From Rhizophagus sp. LPA8_4_AMF (Eukaryota; Glomeromycota; Glomeromycetes; Glomerales; Glomeraceae): a DNA stretch of 32,899 nucleotides. The stretch spans positions 1-32,899 of the forward strand of contig JADRCO010000476.1 in NCBI GenBank assembly GCA_021464525.1, in the 5' to 3' direction. The notes below the pieces were generated by a model. It did not search any database, was not told the origin of the DNA, and was given only the letters and a program-made list of their open reading frames with translations. The position numbers and the translations under genes were made by a program. This document shows, one piece after another, positions 21,823 through 32,116 of the stretch (positions are counted from its first letter, which is position 1; each line of letters starts with the position of its first letter).

Positions 21823-22053
21823 TCGCATTAAATAATTTGACCAGAATTAATCGATTAAAGTTAATCAGTTCCAATCTCTAGATTTCATTTCTTTGTTTTA
21901 TTCTAATAGGGACGCCAAGTTTCCTGTACAAACCGCACTTTGAAGGTAAATTAGGAGCATGTTTATTTTTTTCATTTATTTAAACATTTCTAACTTTCAT
22001 TTCTTGCTTTTTTCTAGGAATGCAGGATTTCTTGTGCAAGTTGGATTTTAAAG

Positions 22054-24889
22054 GTAATTAGAAAGAGAGGAGTGTAGGTATTTTTTTGTTTAATTGATTT
22101 AAGAAATATTTTTTTACGCTTCATTTCTTGTTTGAAATTTTCTTATATGGTCTGAATTACAAAAAGGAAGATCTATGCTAAAAGTCCTCTAGTTTCAGCA
22201 GGTTCACCACTGTTTGCCACCGTTTTATTTGCAGCAGGCAATTATTACACTAACAGATCAGCGAAAAAAATTTTTTCCTTTGCAACACCTTACCGAACAT
22301 TTGAAAAATTTAGTAATTAAAAATAAATTTAGTAATTAAGAAAAATATTCGTGTTATCACAATATTTGAATAAATTTTTTAATGCAAAAAAACTTGAGAT
22401 AGAAATCATAAATAAGTTAACAGATTATTTAATTTGAACTTGATCCAACCCAAGTAGTGGTTTGAATTTACAATATTTTATAAAATGAAATTTGACTTTA
22501 ATTATTGGTTATTGGATAGGATATTAATATCTTATATAGGATGATGCTAATTTAAAAAATTCGTCCTTAATTCAATTCATAATTCATCCACTATTCACAT
22601 AATTCATTTAAAAATTGCCCGGAATTTTGTATCCCTGAAATTATCCTAATTTATTATGCAAATTAATATTATTATTTATAACAAATACAGTTAAACCTTG
22701 ATATACTGAACTCGCGGCTTTTGGCGGAGTTAAAATTTTTGCTTTTTAGCTTCCAATAAACTACTAACGCTGGGTAGAATTAATAACTATTAGGCCTTGA
22801 ATTTTAAATATGTAAATAATAAATTTTTAGTAGTGAAGAGAAGTGATGTTATAATAAGACTTGCTTTTTAGAAAAAAATATTTATTATTATTTATTTATT
22901 CACATGCGAAAATTTACAAAAATCTCTTTGCGTGAAAATTATTAATATTACTTATATGAATTATGAAAGTATTATTATTTGTGCAAATTACTCATGCAAT
23001 TACTCAATTCTCATGAATCCAATAAACGCCTTCGTAAACTTCACCAGAATTTAAGTGTCCTTGCAGTATAAATTACAATCATAATTTTTTTGTTTCATAT
23101 TTTCTATTCAAAGAGTCATCATCATAAAATTTCTTTTAATTACATAAAGACTTTAAAGAATTATAAGCAAGGAAAACATAATAACTTTTTTTACAATATA
23201 CGTGCATAAAGCAATATTAAGAAATAAAATATATATTTTATATAAATGTTACGTCTAAAAATTATATAAATTTAATGATTTTTTTTTTATTTTGAATTCT
23301 ATTATTTCATCATAATATTCTGACTCAAATTTTTTTAAGATAAATTTTTAATACTGATAATAAATCACATTTACCTGGAGTTTTAACAAATCAAAAATGT
23401 GGTTTTTGTTATGAGTTTCGATTATTATATTAATATATTATACAATATAAATTTGAGTTAACAAAATATTTTTAAAAATGAATTATTCGTTAATATAAAA
23501 CAAAATAAAGATACAGCTGTAATTTAAGCAAATTTAAGCAACGAGTTAGATTAAATGATTGAGGTTAATGTAAAATGAGAGAAATTATAAAATTTAATTG
23601 ACAGCTAAGAATAATCGACTTATTGTCAAAATTGATAAAAAATTATCTTCATTCAATTTTAACGATAATAAAAAACTAATTTTACTCAATAATAAATAAA
23701 ATCGTCTGATCACAATCGAGGATGTTAGTTTAATTTGTAATTAGGTTAGCATGATTTATAAATCTTAATGACGTAATATAAAAAAAAGATCTTTAATAAA
23801 CATTTTAAAAAATATATTTTCGCATAAAGATACTGGATACTGTATAGTGCGTTAATGTTAACGAGTAAACTAGAATATTTCGGAATCATTTTTGGTTAAA
23901 TCATTATATTATTAAATGTAATAAATTTCCAATAAGAAAAAAAAAGAAAAGTTGTAAAAAAATTTATCATTCATATTACAAATACGTTTCCTATACTAAC
24001 ATATCAATTTACAGACTGTATAAAAAAGTTCATAATAATTAAGCATGTTCAATCAAGATTTAACGAATTTTCACGGTCAATTAATTTAAGGTTATGCAAT
24101 TATTATATCCATTATATTCAACTCAATATAATTATATAAAGTTATAGCGAAAACTATTTGTCTTATCCATGCAACGAACGATTTTTAGAATCTGTTGGGC
24201 ATTTACGACATTACATTTAATCACGTGACTAATAGCCGTCAATTTTTTTTTTTTTTTGTTTTTCCGAAATTATCTTTGGTAATCTAACTTTAATAATAAT
24301 AAAGTTGTAAACTTTTACGTACAGACGAATTATACATGCCCCACTAAATATTATAATTATACAGAAACAAATGCGATTTTTTTTTTTATATCAAAAGTTA
24401 TTTTAATATCAAAATGATAAATAAACAAATTTTAACGTTTTTAGTCTAAAAGGTATACATCCGATGAAAAGATCATGTAAATTATATTTTATCGATCTCT
24501 TCAATTTTAATACGGGGCTAAATTATAAACATACCTTTATAACGAATTGATTAGTGATGTTACAACATACTGCTGTACACCAATCGGTACACCATGCAGG
24601 TACATCATGTAGTGTCAGACATCCCTGTTAAAGTCAACGTTACAATCGTTACATCTTGTTTATATTAATTTCGGTTATGCCGGAAAATACCATTTATGTA
24701 CTTTCGTTATCATCTCTCCTAGAATCTATTGTTCATTTGGCTAAAAAAATCATTTTGAGAAATTATTAGTGTAAACGCCAAGAACTTAAATAATTATTTT
24801 AAATTTCTTATAAAAAAGGACTTACTCTAGTAAAAACTTCTGATCAAACATTTGTTAAGTTATCAATTATTACATTTATAAAAGAAACT
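22054..24889. other. AT-rich intergenic DNA upstream of the ML-domain gene
   Basis: No gene is supported. At 22688 a CAGTTAAACCTTGATATACT stretch follows TA and resembles the end of a pogo/Tigger-type element, but no matching second end is seen. From about 23050 to 24400 the DNA is extremely AT-rich. The last 300 bases presumably hold the promoter of the gene at 24890, with GGTACACCA/GGTACATCA direct repeats at about 24574-24608. Confidence 0.4.
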
Positions 24890-25345
24890 ATGAACCATAA
24901 TTTTATTTTTGTCATCATTTTATTGACTATACTTTCAATAGTCAACGCATTTCCACGTCAATTCTATAAAAGAGATACTATCTTTAATCCATGCACTACT
25001 GGATCTCCAGACACAATTACTGTAACAATTACACCTGATCCTCTCGTCGCTGGAGAACCCAGTGTTTTTAACGTTACTGGAATTCTAACGAATGGAACCA
25101 TCGACACAGGTTCTAAATTACTTATTCAACTTCAAGATGACGCTGGTGAAGTCATAGGTGATCCTTCGACTTCTGATATTTGTGCTGAACCTGCTAATTT
25201 CACGTGTCCAGCCACAACCTTTAGTTTAGAGCAAGAATTTCAAGTGCCAGATACCTTACCTGAAACATACGATATTATAGTTCAGATTAATGATGCAAAT
25301 GACAATACTTTAGCCTGTGCCACAAGCACTGTCCCTGGTGCTTAA
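24890..25345 (+). CDS. Secreted ML-domain (MD-2/NPC2-like) lipid-binding protein
   Basis: The 151-residue protein starts with a signal peptide (residues 1-20, hydrophobic, cut after SIVNA). A KR pair at 27-28 could be a Kex2-type site. Residues about 31-150 look like an ML domain, the small beta-sandwich that binds single lipids: NPC near the start, DTITVTITPDPLVAGEPS, a GT-rich turn, LQDDAGEVI, CPATTFSLEQEFQVPDTLPETYDIIVQ and a C-terminal LAC. Four cysteines (35, 98, 106, 143) would make two disulfides. Three N-glycosylation sequons are present (61 NVT, 68 NGT, 103 NFT). The length fits fungal phosphatidylglycerol/phosphatidylinositol transfer-type ML proteins. No intron is seen and the frame is intact. 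It stands alone. It probably carries or senses lipid outside the cell or in the vacuolar/endosomal lumen; the ligand is unknown. Confidence 0.82.
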   Translation: MNHNFIFVIILLTILSIVNAFPRQFYKRDTIFNPCTTGSPDTITVTITPDPLVAGEPSVFNVTGILTNGTIDTGSKLLIQLQDDAGEVIGDPSTSDICAEPANFTCPATTFSLEQEFQVPDTLPETYDIIVQINDANDNTLACATSTVPGA

Positions 25346-26502
25346 AACTTTTTAATTATTTTACAAATTTTTTTAATCATTGAAAAATTATACTATTTAA
25401 TATAAATATTTTTTTTAAAAAAAATTATTACTATATTGTATTGATAAAATTTATTTTACTGTCAACAAAATTTCTTTGATATATATTATTTAATGATGTA
25501 ATAAAATTTTTTTTTACTTTTTCTATAAAATAATCAATAAATTTAATATTTTACGATTGACCGAAATATATAAGTAATGACTTACTTTTTTTCATATTAT
25601 TATATGTTAGCCAAAAGCTGCCTATTTCAAAAAGTAATGATAACTATAAAATGAAGCTTCAAAACTAAATTTAAATGACTTGATAGGTTACTATTGTTGC
25701 TTGTAACTACCAACTTGAGCTTTGTCCATATGAGCAATAAAATGAATTTGTGTCTTATACAAAGACGTAATATAACAATAATCGCCAAAATATGTTGAAT
25801 ACAATTTAGAAAAAATGTGACGTCATCAAAGTAGTGGTTGGAAATTGGAACCGATCATAAAAAACTTGATAGATTAATAATCGATTATTAACCAACCGAA
25901 TAATAATCGGTTAATTAACTTGTAATGGATGTTAAATAATGTCACAACGTTATAGTAGGTAGTGAGGATATATGATTTTCTGCCATGTTTTATGTAATTT
26001 GTTACAAAACTCAATAATGACCATAGTAATAATCGGTTCCAACATCTATATCGAAGATCACATGGCGTTCTTATGCTTAGAAAGTTGTAATACGTGATCT
26101 AATGATAATAAAACTGAAAATCCTTTCTTGATAAGATTAATCTATCGACTTACTAGTTCAAATTATTACAAATTATATTAAAAGCAGAAAGTGATTTTTT
26201 ATAATTTACAGTAATTGTTTGTTTAACATATCCCACTCCTCTATTTTTTAAAAAATATCCAAATTTATAATAATGTAATATGTTTAAATGTCCCTCTATA
26301 TTAAAAATTTTGGGAAAATTTAGAAAATTTCAGAAAATCATAATTTATGTTTATTTTATTTAGTTTGTTTAATGAAATTCCCCTCCTCCCTCAAACTTTT
26401 CAGAAAATCCGGACGTTAAAAAAAATAATAAGTAACGGTATAAAAAGAATTTTTTATACGGTATAAAGTGGCGCTCTAGTTCTAATCTAATATTAGTAAG
26501 AA
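25346..26502. other. Intergenic DNA with an inverted repeat
   Basis: An AT-rich 3' flank follows the ML gene. The only structure is an inverted pair at 25845-25858 and 26029-26042. No gene is supported. Confidence 0.45.
25845..26042. repeat. Inverted-repeat element with TTGGAACCGAT ends
   Basis: TTGGAACCGATCAT (25845-25858) and the complement of 26029-26042 match at 13 of 14 positions. Between them AATAATCGATTATT and AATAATCGGTTAATT motifs repeat. Related TTCCAAYCTCTAGAT ends occur near 1579-1593 and 21869-21883. It is probably an old MITE; no target-site duplication is visible. Confidence 0.4.
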
Positions 26503-26780
26503 TTATTTAAATTTGTAAAACAAACGGAAATCCTTCGAGTTAGAAAACTGAAACATAAATGGAATCGCTTAATAATTTTTAGGATTTAAATTTTCGCTAT
26601 TATGTCAACCATTCGAGATGATTTATTTTTTGCTGCATATTATAGAGCACTTGCATTAATTGATTATGATATTCATGATGAATATAAATGAATTTAAAAG
26701 ACAAACTATCCTTGCTGACAAATCTCTTACAAAAGTGGAAAAATTAAAATAAAATTTATTAATGAAGATTATGATTATAA

Positions 26781-27255
26781 GGCCGGGAAAAAAAAAATTT
26801 TTAGATTCTCGTTATGAAAATCCCATAAATTTTTTAGTAAAATTTTTCATCACGTGACTTTTATATAATGAAAATTATTTACTTTATTAATAAAAATTAA
26901 ATTTTTGAACTGTTAATTTCGTAATCTTTTTTCTACTCTAAACTTAGTAACTTTACCACGTTTTTTCTTATCTGAAACTGTTGTGTAACACTCACTACAA
27001 TAATAATAATACACTTCTTTTATATTAACTCTACCAGATTCATCGCTTTCATCTTCTGGTACTTTTCCACACTTCTGTTGGGTTATTACATGTCAATCCA
27101 TCATCAGCTTTTACTTTTTAAAAATTTCTTTCACATCATCATTAAATACAAATATAATACTAAAAAAATTTTATATACAATAAAAAAAAACTGGGTGGCC
27201 AGGTCAATTTTATAATTTTATGTCACGAGAATCTAAAAATTCTTTTTGCCCGGCC
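26781..27255. mobile_element. DNA transposon remnant/MITE, 475 bp, TSD TAA, nested in kinase pseudogene
   Basis: Termini GGCCGGGAAAAAAAAAATTT (left) and the complement of the right end GGCCGGGCAAAAAGAATTTT both run on into TTAGATTCTCGT, about 30 bp in all. TAA flanks both sides (26778-26780, 27256-27258). The paralogous kinase copy at about 29973-29980 has the uninterrupted site with one TAA. A TAA duplication and GG-rich ends fit PIF/Harbinger-like elements. Inside, the minus strand holds a coding tail, so it is an internally deleted copy of a coding element. Confidence 0.8.
26913..27092 (-). pseudogene. Transposase C-terminal fragment inside the 475-bp element
   Basis: Read on the minus strand, the frame CGKVPEDESDESGRVNIKEV then YYYYCSECYTT and ends KKKRGKVTKFRVEKRLRN with a TAA at 26915-26913. 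The two CxxC-type groups suggest a zinc ribbon and the tail is basic. It is probably the last exon of the parent transposase left after internal deletion. I cannot name the family with certainty. Confidence 0.5.
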
Positions 27256-27990
27256 TAATAAAATTGTTTTTAATGAAGGGAAAGGAAGAGTTTGTGAAAA
27301 TTGACAACAAGAATATTTAGTATTATTATAGTGTGAATACTGTATTAGAAATTATTTAAAATTAAAATTTCAAATTGAAAATCCGGAAATAATAATATTG
27401 AAAAAATGTCAAATGGAATCACTTCATTTAACAATGATTATTGAAAGGATTCCATGTAATAATTACAAAATATTAAATATCTAACTAAAGATGGTTGCTC
27501 TAAAATTTATGAAGCGGATTGGATTGGTGCGTGGAGATTATTATAAATGGAAATTCTTCATAAAAATAATTAAAAGTTCCGGAACCAAAAATGTTATACT
27601 TTACAGTAAATGTTAGTTGGTTTGATGAGTGAGGTATGTACAGTAATTGAAAAAGTATTAATCAAAGTATTTAAATTTTAATACTTAAAACATATTGTAG
27701 GTAAAATATCACCTAATTATAAATAATAAATGGGCAGAAATATTATGATGTTATAGTCTAACTCAAGATCCATCAAATGGAATTATATACTTGTAATGAA
27801 AAATTAATGAAGTAACAAAAGCACTTAGTAGGATGCATAGAGTAAATGCAATTCATTATTCATAGATATTTACATCTTGGGAATATTTTATATAGTATTA
27901 GTTATCTTGGGTTTTGTTAAACCATTAGAAAGTATATATTGGGAAATCTTCCTTATATAGCACCAGAAGTTATTGTTGGAAAAGAATATA

Positions 27991-28080
27991 GGGTTGGATC
28001 GGTCCTGGTAGGACTGGTCTTAGGACCAGTCTTCACAGCCTTCAGTCTAAAATCGGAGGACTGGTCCAGGCCGGACAGAT
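27991..28080. repeat. GC-rich palindromic repeat at the kinase break
   Basis: GGACTGGTC/GACCAGTC motifs recur. A perfect 8-bp hairpin (28012-28019 with 28024-28031, loop TTAG) sits inside, and imperfect ends TCGGTCCTGG and the complement of CCAGGCCGGA face each other. It begins exactly where the kinase homology stops. Probably a small transposon-like repeat or a rearrangement junction. Confidence 0.5.
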
Positions 28081-28114
28081 TTAATTGTTGCCTCTTCAGG
28101 ACACTGAAATTACC

Positions 28115-28252
28115 ATGGATTCATTAGTATCATATGAATCATCAATGCCAATTTCTGAGGGTATTCCAAATGACACTCACTTACCCAAAAATGCCGTCCA
28201 AACCCCCCGCTATTATGGTAATATTAAAAGTCATATTATGTGTTTTACATAA
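28115..28252 (+). other. Possible coding fragment, 45 codons
   Basis: An open stretch from ATG 28115 (MDSLVSYESSMPISEGIPND, continuing to HIMCFT) has a protein-like, less AT-rich composition and follows an acceptor-like TCTTCAG at about 28093-28099. I do not recognise it. It could be an exon remnant of whatever was joined to the kinase pseudogene. Confidence 0.25.
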
Positions 28253-28904
28253 ATTGGTTATGAAACTTCGCAATGTTCATTTTTCCAATAATTCACATAT
28301 TATAAATCAAATTATTATTTTCGCAATTATCATAATAGTATAATGATCAATACTCAATCACGATTCCTAATCTATATTAGGTTAAAAGTAAGTTTATTAT
28401 CAAATTTTACATGACAATTCTACGTTTAATTTATTATGGTAGAAAAGAATTATCTATCATATTTATCATATTTCAATTTGAACACGGATGGAGTTTTTTA
28501 TATTATAAAACGTGGGATAGATTTTAAATTATTATTATTTTTTTAATTAGTAGCGCATTTTATTTTATCTCGTCGTACCAGACTACATAATTATTAAAAA
28601 TACCTAGATAGTTTTTAAATTATAAAATGCGATAAAGTTTATAAATTGTATGACAAAGTTTTTTAATTTTATAAGTGTTTACAATTACGATCAATATAAA
28701 TTTTGAAAATAAATTATTTATTTATTTTTTTATTTTTATTATATCGACAAGAACAGGGGTATATACAAAACAAAAAAAATATAGTCGTTAGAGTATTATT
28801 AAACTACATATATATAATACTAACTTGCGTGAATAAAAAACCCGTTCATTGGTTCAATTTCACATGATGATCAACATTGATTGGCCAATAAATTAGTTAT
28901 GATC
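28253..28904. other. AT-rich intergenic DNA
   Basis: Nothing supported in this stretch. Confidence 0.4.
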
Positions 28905-29039
28905 CTATATACTGTATATACTATTAAAATCAATTACATCATATAAATGCCGTTGATTAACGTGCAATAAAACCATGTTTTCTGGATCTTTAGCTTCTTG
29001 TGCATCGATTTCAAGTGTTTCATCCAGTAATCCAGTAAA
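28905..29039 (-). other. Possible 3' exon on the minus strand, 44 codons
   Basis: On the minus strand an acceptor-like CTTATAG at about 29046-29040 is followed by an open stretch FTGLLDETLEIDAQEAKDPE to HLYDVIDFNSIYSI and a TAG. The peptide has ordinary protein composition. No partner exon was found and the plus strand also has a 30-codon frame here, so this is weak. Confidence 0.22.
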
Positions 29040-29700
29040 CTATAAGAAATGGATGAGAAGACTGTAACGATAGACGTATTGTTTATGGTAAGTTTACTGT
29101 CTTGATTTAAAAGCTAACACTTAAAAGCATGCGTTTTCATTATTTAATTAATTATATGGAACTTGGAAACTGTTGATTATTAATTTTATTTATTTTATTA
29201 TAAATTTTATGAGCTGAACTGTATATTTTATATTATTTATATAACAATAAGGACATGTACCTTTAAAATCATTATGATTTAATATTTCTATATATATCTA
29301 TAATCTATAATTATTTATAATTGTTAAAAATTTTCTCGTTTGCTCTTTCAGAAAAATCAAAATTTCTTCAAATTGAATAACAGGAAACTTAGATATCAAT
29401 TTTTGAATATTTACTATAATTTTCATAATTTCTTATTATTATACAGTATAATTTAATTTGGGTTGCTTTTTTTATGTTATAAGAATGGATTATAGCTTTA
29501 TTTTTATGATAATTAGTTTGTAAGAAATTTCTATTGTTGCAAGAGTGGTAAATTTTAAAAAATTATCTACTTCAAACTTCTCGTAATCACGTGATCGGAA
29601 TTTCGTAATAGTTGCGGTATTACGGTAACTCAGGGATACCGTCACATTCGGTAACACTACGCAGTATAAAATAAAGCGATGTTCAGTGTTAGCCAAATTA
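29040..29700. other. AT-rich intergenic DNA upstream of kinase copy 2
   Basis: No gene is supported. A palindromic AATCACGTGATC E-box-like site lies at about 29585. Confidence 0.4.
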
Positions 29701-29801
29701 AGGATTATTTATATTTTGTGAAACAAACGGTAATCCTCCTCCGAATTAAAAAACTTGAAACTCAAATAGAGTCGTTTAACAATTTTGAATTTTACTCTAT
29801 T

Positions 29802-31166
29802 ATGTTAACCATTTGAGATGATTTAGTTTATGCTGCATATAACCGAGCATATGCATTGGTTAATATTTATGATAGTATAGACAAACAAATTGAACTTACA
29901 AAACAAACTATTCTTGCTGATAAATCTCTTACAAAAGATGAAAAGTCTAAAGTAATAAAACATTTAAATGAAGATTATAATTATAATAAAATACTTTTTA
30001 ATGAAAGGAAAAGGAGAACTTGTGAATATTGCCAAAAAGAATGTTTGGCAACATTGTATCGTGAATATTGTATTAGAAATTATTTGAAAGCAAAATTTTT
30101 AAATTGAACATCTGGAAATAATGATATTGATGATTTAATACAGAAATGTCAAATAGAATCACTTGCTCCTGATTCGATAGTTGAAATTCCATTTAGTAAT
30201 TTACAGAATATTAAATATTTAACTAAAGGCGGTTGCTCTGAAGTTTATATGGCAAATTGGATTGGTGGAGAATATTATGAATGGAATTCTACAGAACAAC
30301 AATTAAAGAGATTTGGAATTAAACAAGTTATACTTAAAGAGTTAAAAAATGTTGAAAGTGCTAATAGAAATTGGTTTGATGAGGTATGCAATAATTGTAA
30401 ATGTATTTTATAATTCAAAAATAATATTTAGTTAATGCTACTATTTCTTTAGGCCAAATCTCACCTAACTATAAATAACAAATGGTTAGATATAGTAAAA
30501 TGTTATGGCTTAACTCAAGATCCATCAAAAGGGAATTATATGCTTGTAATGAGAAAATTAGATACAAATTTAAGAAAATATTTACAACAAAATCATAATC
30601 AGCTTACATGGAAAGAGAGAATTAATATTGTTGATCGTATAACAAAGGCAGTTAGTAGTATTCACAGAGAAAATGCAATTCATAGAGATTTACATTCAGG
30701 AAATATATTATATTATCAATATACTAATTCTTGGTTTATTAGTGATTTTGGATTTTGTGGACCTTCTGATAAACCATTAGAAAGTATATATGGAAATCTT
30801 CCATATATAGCACCAGAAGTTTTTATTGAAAAAGGATATACTTTTGCAGCTGATATATATAGTATTGCAATGCTAATGTGGGAAATTTCCTCTGGACAAC
30901 TACCTTTTGCTAATTATGAAAATGATTATAATCTTGCAATGGATATTGTTAATGGTATGAGACCGAAGGTTATATCAGGAACTCCTTTTAAATATAAAGA
31001 ACTAATGGAACAATGCTGGGATGCTGATCCAACAAAAAGACCAGATATTAATACAATTTCAGATAAAATAAGAGAAATTAATAGATTATATAACCAGGAT
31101 ATAACAGATAAAAACACAAGTATTTTTAATAAATTCTTAAATTATTTTAACAAATCAATAATTTAG
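29802..31166 (+). CDS. TKL-like protein kinase, catalytic core complete but gene probably pseudogenised (copy 2)
   Basis: A Ser/Thr-or-Tyr kinase of the family hugely expanded in Rhizophagus. The N-terminal part (29802-30107) has the DKSLTKDEK and CEYCQKE/YC zinc-like region. The kinase domain follows: glycine loop KGGCSEVY (30225-30248), Lys in VILKEL (30336), a 69-nt intron 30384-30452 in phase 0, HRDLHSGN (30681-30704), DFG (30744), APE (30810), DIYSIAMLMWEI and KRPDI. It ends at TAG 31164-31166. The 30108-30383 plus 30453-31166 frame is open for 329 codons, yet no ATG sits ahead of the glycine loop. The natural start ATG 29802 is followed by TGA at 29814, where copy 1 has CGA, and TGA 30105-30107 ends the N-terminal part, where relatives have Trp. 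Only internal starts such as 30249 or 30540 would work, and these lose ATP-binding parts. Probably recently inactivated. Confidence 0.7.
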
Positions 31167-32116
31167 ATAAACTAAGTAATTTAGAAATATTGAGTAGTTA
31201 TTATGCAAGCAGTCAATTATCTATAAGTGAAATTTTTCAATTTGAAAATTTACCTGAACCAAGAAATGCAACTGAAGGTATGATTAATTTTCTTCTAGAA
31301 ATTGTTAAAATAAGTTTAATTTTTAATCATTATTTTTTTATTCAAATATAATAGAAGAGTAAGAAGGTTAGTATACTTGATTTATTTATTTTTTATTAAA
31401 AGTCCGATTTTTTATAGTATGGCATAATTTTATTTTTAAATAGCATATCATAGCAGACCTTATACTTTTAATATTGCTGAAGATAGTGAGTATTTTTTAA
31501 TTTGTGATAGCATTGTATAATTATATTATAATCAAAATACTTTTTTTACTAGTTGATGATTTCAATAAATCAAATCAGAATAATGATAGTACATCAATGA
31601 CAACTAGTATTTTTAAAGGTGAATGTTAACAAATATCAAAATTTTATTTTTAATATTCATTTATATATATCAGATATTGATTTTTGTTTGATAATATAGG
31701 AAATAGCAAAACATTATGGGAAGTATTTCAAAAATGCGTATAGGATCAGGAGATAGTAAGTAATTAATATATAAATATCATTTTTCAATATAATTAACTT
31801 TTAATTATATGTAAATTTTTTTTAGATAATCAAGATAATTACGAGAAAGAAAATGTAAAACAGCAAGTAAAGAAGCAACTTGTTGATGGTATGTAAAGTT
31901 TATAAATTTTATATTAAATAATTATTCTAAATATTCTTACTACTATTTTTTTATTATTTTATAAACAATGATGAAGATATTTTTAATAATCCAAATCTTC
32001 ATTCAGAAGATCAAGACGAATTTGAATTCCTAGCGGTAATTAAATTTAATTGTTATGAAATAATTTCAATAATTTAACATTAAATTTTATTTTAGACGGG
32101 TTTTAAATCATTTTAA
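31167..32116 (+). pseudogene. Multi-exon C-terminal tail of kinase copy 2
   Basis: Past the in-frame stop the gene visibly continues in another frame. It runs from LSNLEILSSYYASSQL through IFQFENLPEPRNATE to a GTATGA donor at 31278. Then come small GT-AG bounded exons: a 12-nt microexon 31355-31366, then 31444-31485 (AYHSRPYTFNIAED), 31553-31618 (DDFNKSNQNNDSTSMTTSIF), 31700-31755, 31826-31888 (NQDNYEKENVKQQ), about 31976-32035, and a last exon ending in TAA at 32114-32116. This matches the low-complexity Asn/Ser/Asp-rich tail typical of these kinases. The microexon holds a TAA where relatives, as I recall, have CAA, and the 31700 exon changes frame, so the tail is dead. Confidence 0.55.

Larger units (their letters stand above)
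20546..22053 (+). other. Array of exon-like cassettes, possible spliced transcript
   Basis: Short pieces bounded by AG upstream and GT downstream recur: 20786-20811, 21042-21073 (GC donor), 21139-21174 (donor lost), 21910-21945 and 22018-22053. The last three are each 36 nt, related in sequence (GACGCCAAGTTTCYT core or GCAGGATTTCTT, ending TTGAAG or TTAAAG). The 72-nt piece between the last two looks like a true intron: GTAAATT, a CTAAC branch-like site, a pyrimidine tract, CTAG. Downstream sequences also repeat (TTAGGA, GTGTATTT, TTTAATTGA). This looks like a unit of about 108 nt (exon plus intron) tandemly duplicated and later disrupted by the MITE at 21490-21814. All three 36-nt units are open as 12-codon blocks, but no full protein can be defined; it may be noncoding. 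Confidence 0.4.
26503..27990 (+). pseudogene. Decayed 5' part of a TKL-like protein kinase gene (copy 1)
   Basis: This aligns from its presumed promoter (ACAAACGG near 26520) through ATG 26602 with the better copy at 29701-30838. It retains the start MSTIRDD, traces of the glycine-rich loop (GGCSKIY-like near 27497), the first intron region and LPYIAPEV near 27950. The HRD region near 27850 is unreadable and many frame breaks and stops occur, so it is dead. A MITE (26781-27255) sits in the N-terminal part. Homology ends abruptly at 27990, where a GGACTGGTC-rich palindromic sequence begins, so the second half of the kinase domain is missing. It lies 3.2 kb upstream of, and in the same orientation as, the second copy. 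Confidence 0.8.

Noticed and set aside
27939-28343. Two plus-strand frames after the kinase pseudogene
   Set aside because: The first is a pseudogene end fused by chance to the palindromic repeat; the second is read in a different frame from the more protein-like 28115-28252 stretch.
1405-29595. Scattered CACGTGA E-box-like octamers (for example near 13548, 20682, 24221, 26852, 29585)
   Set aside because: They recur in different contexts without a consistent relation to genes; too short to claim function from sequence alone.
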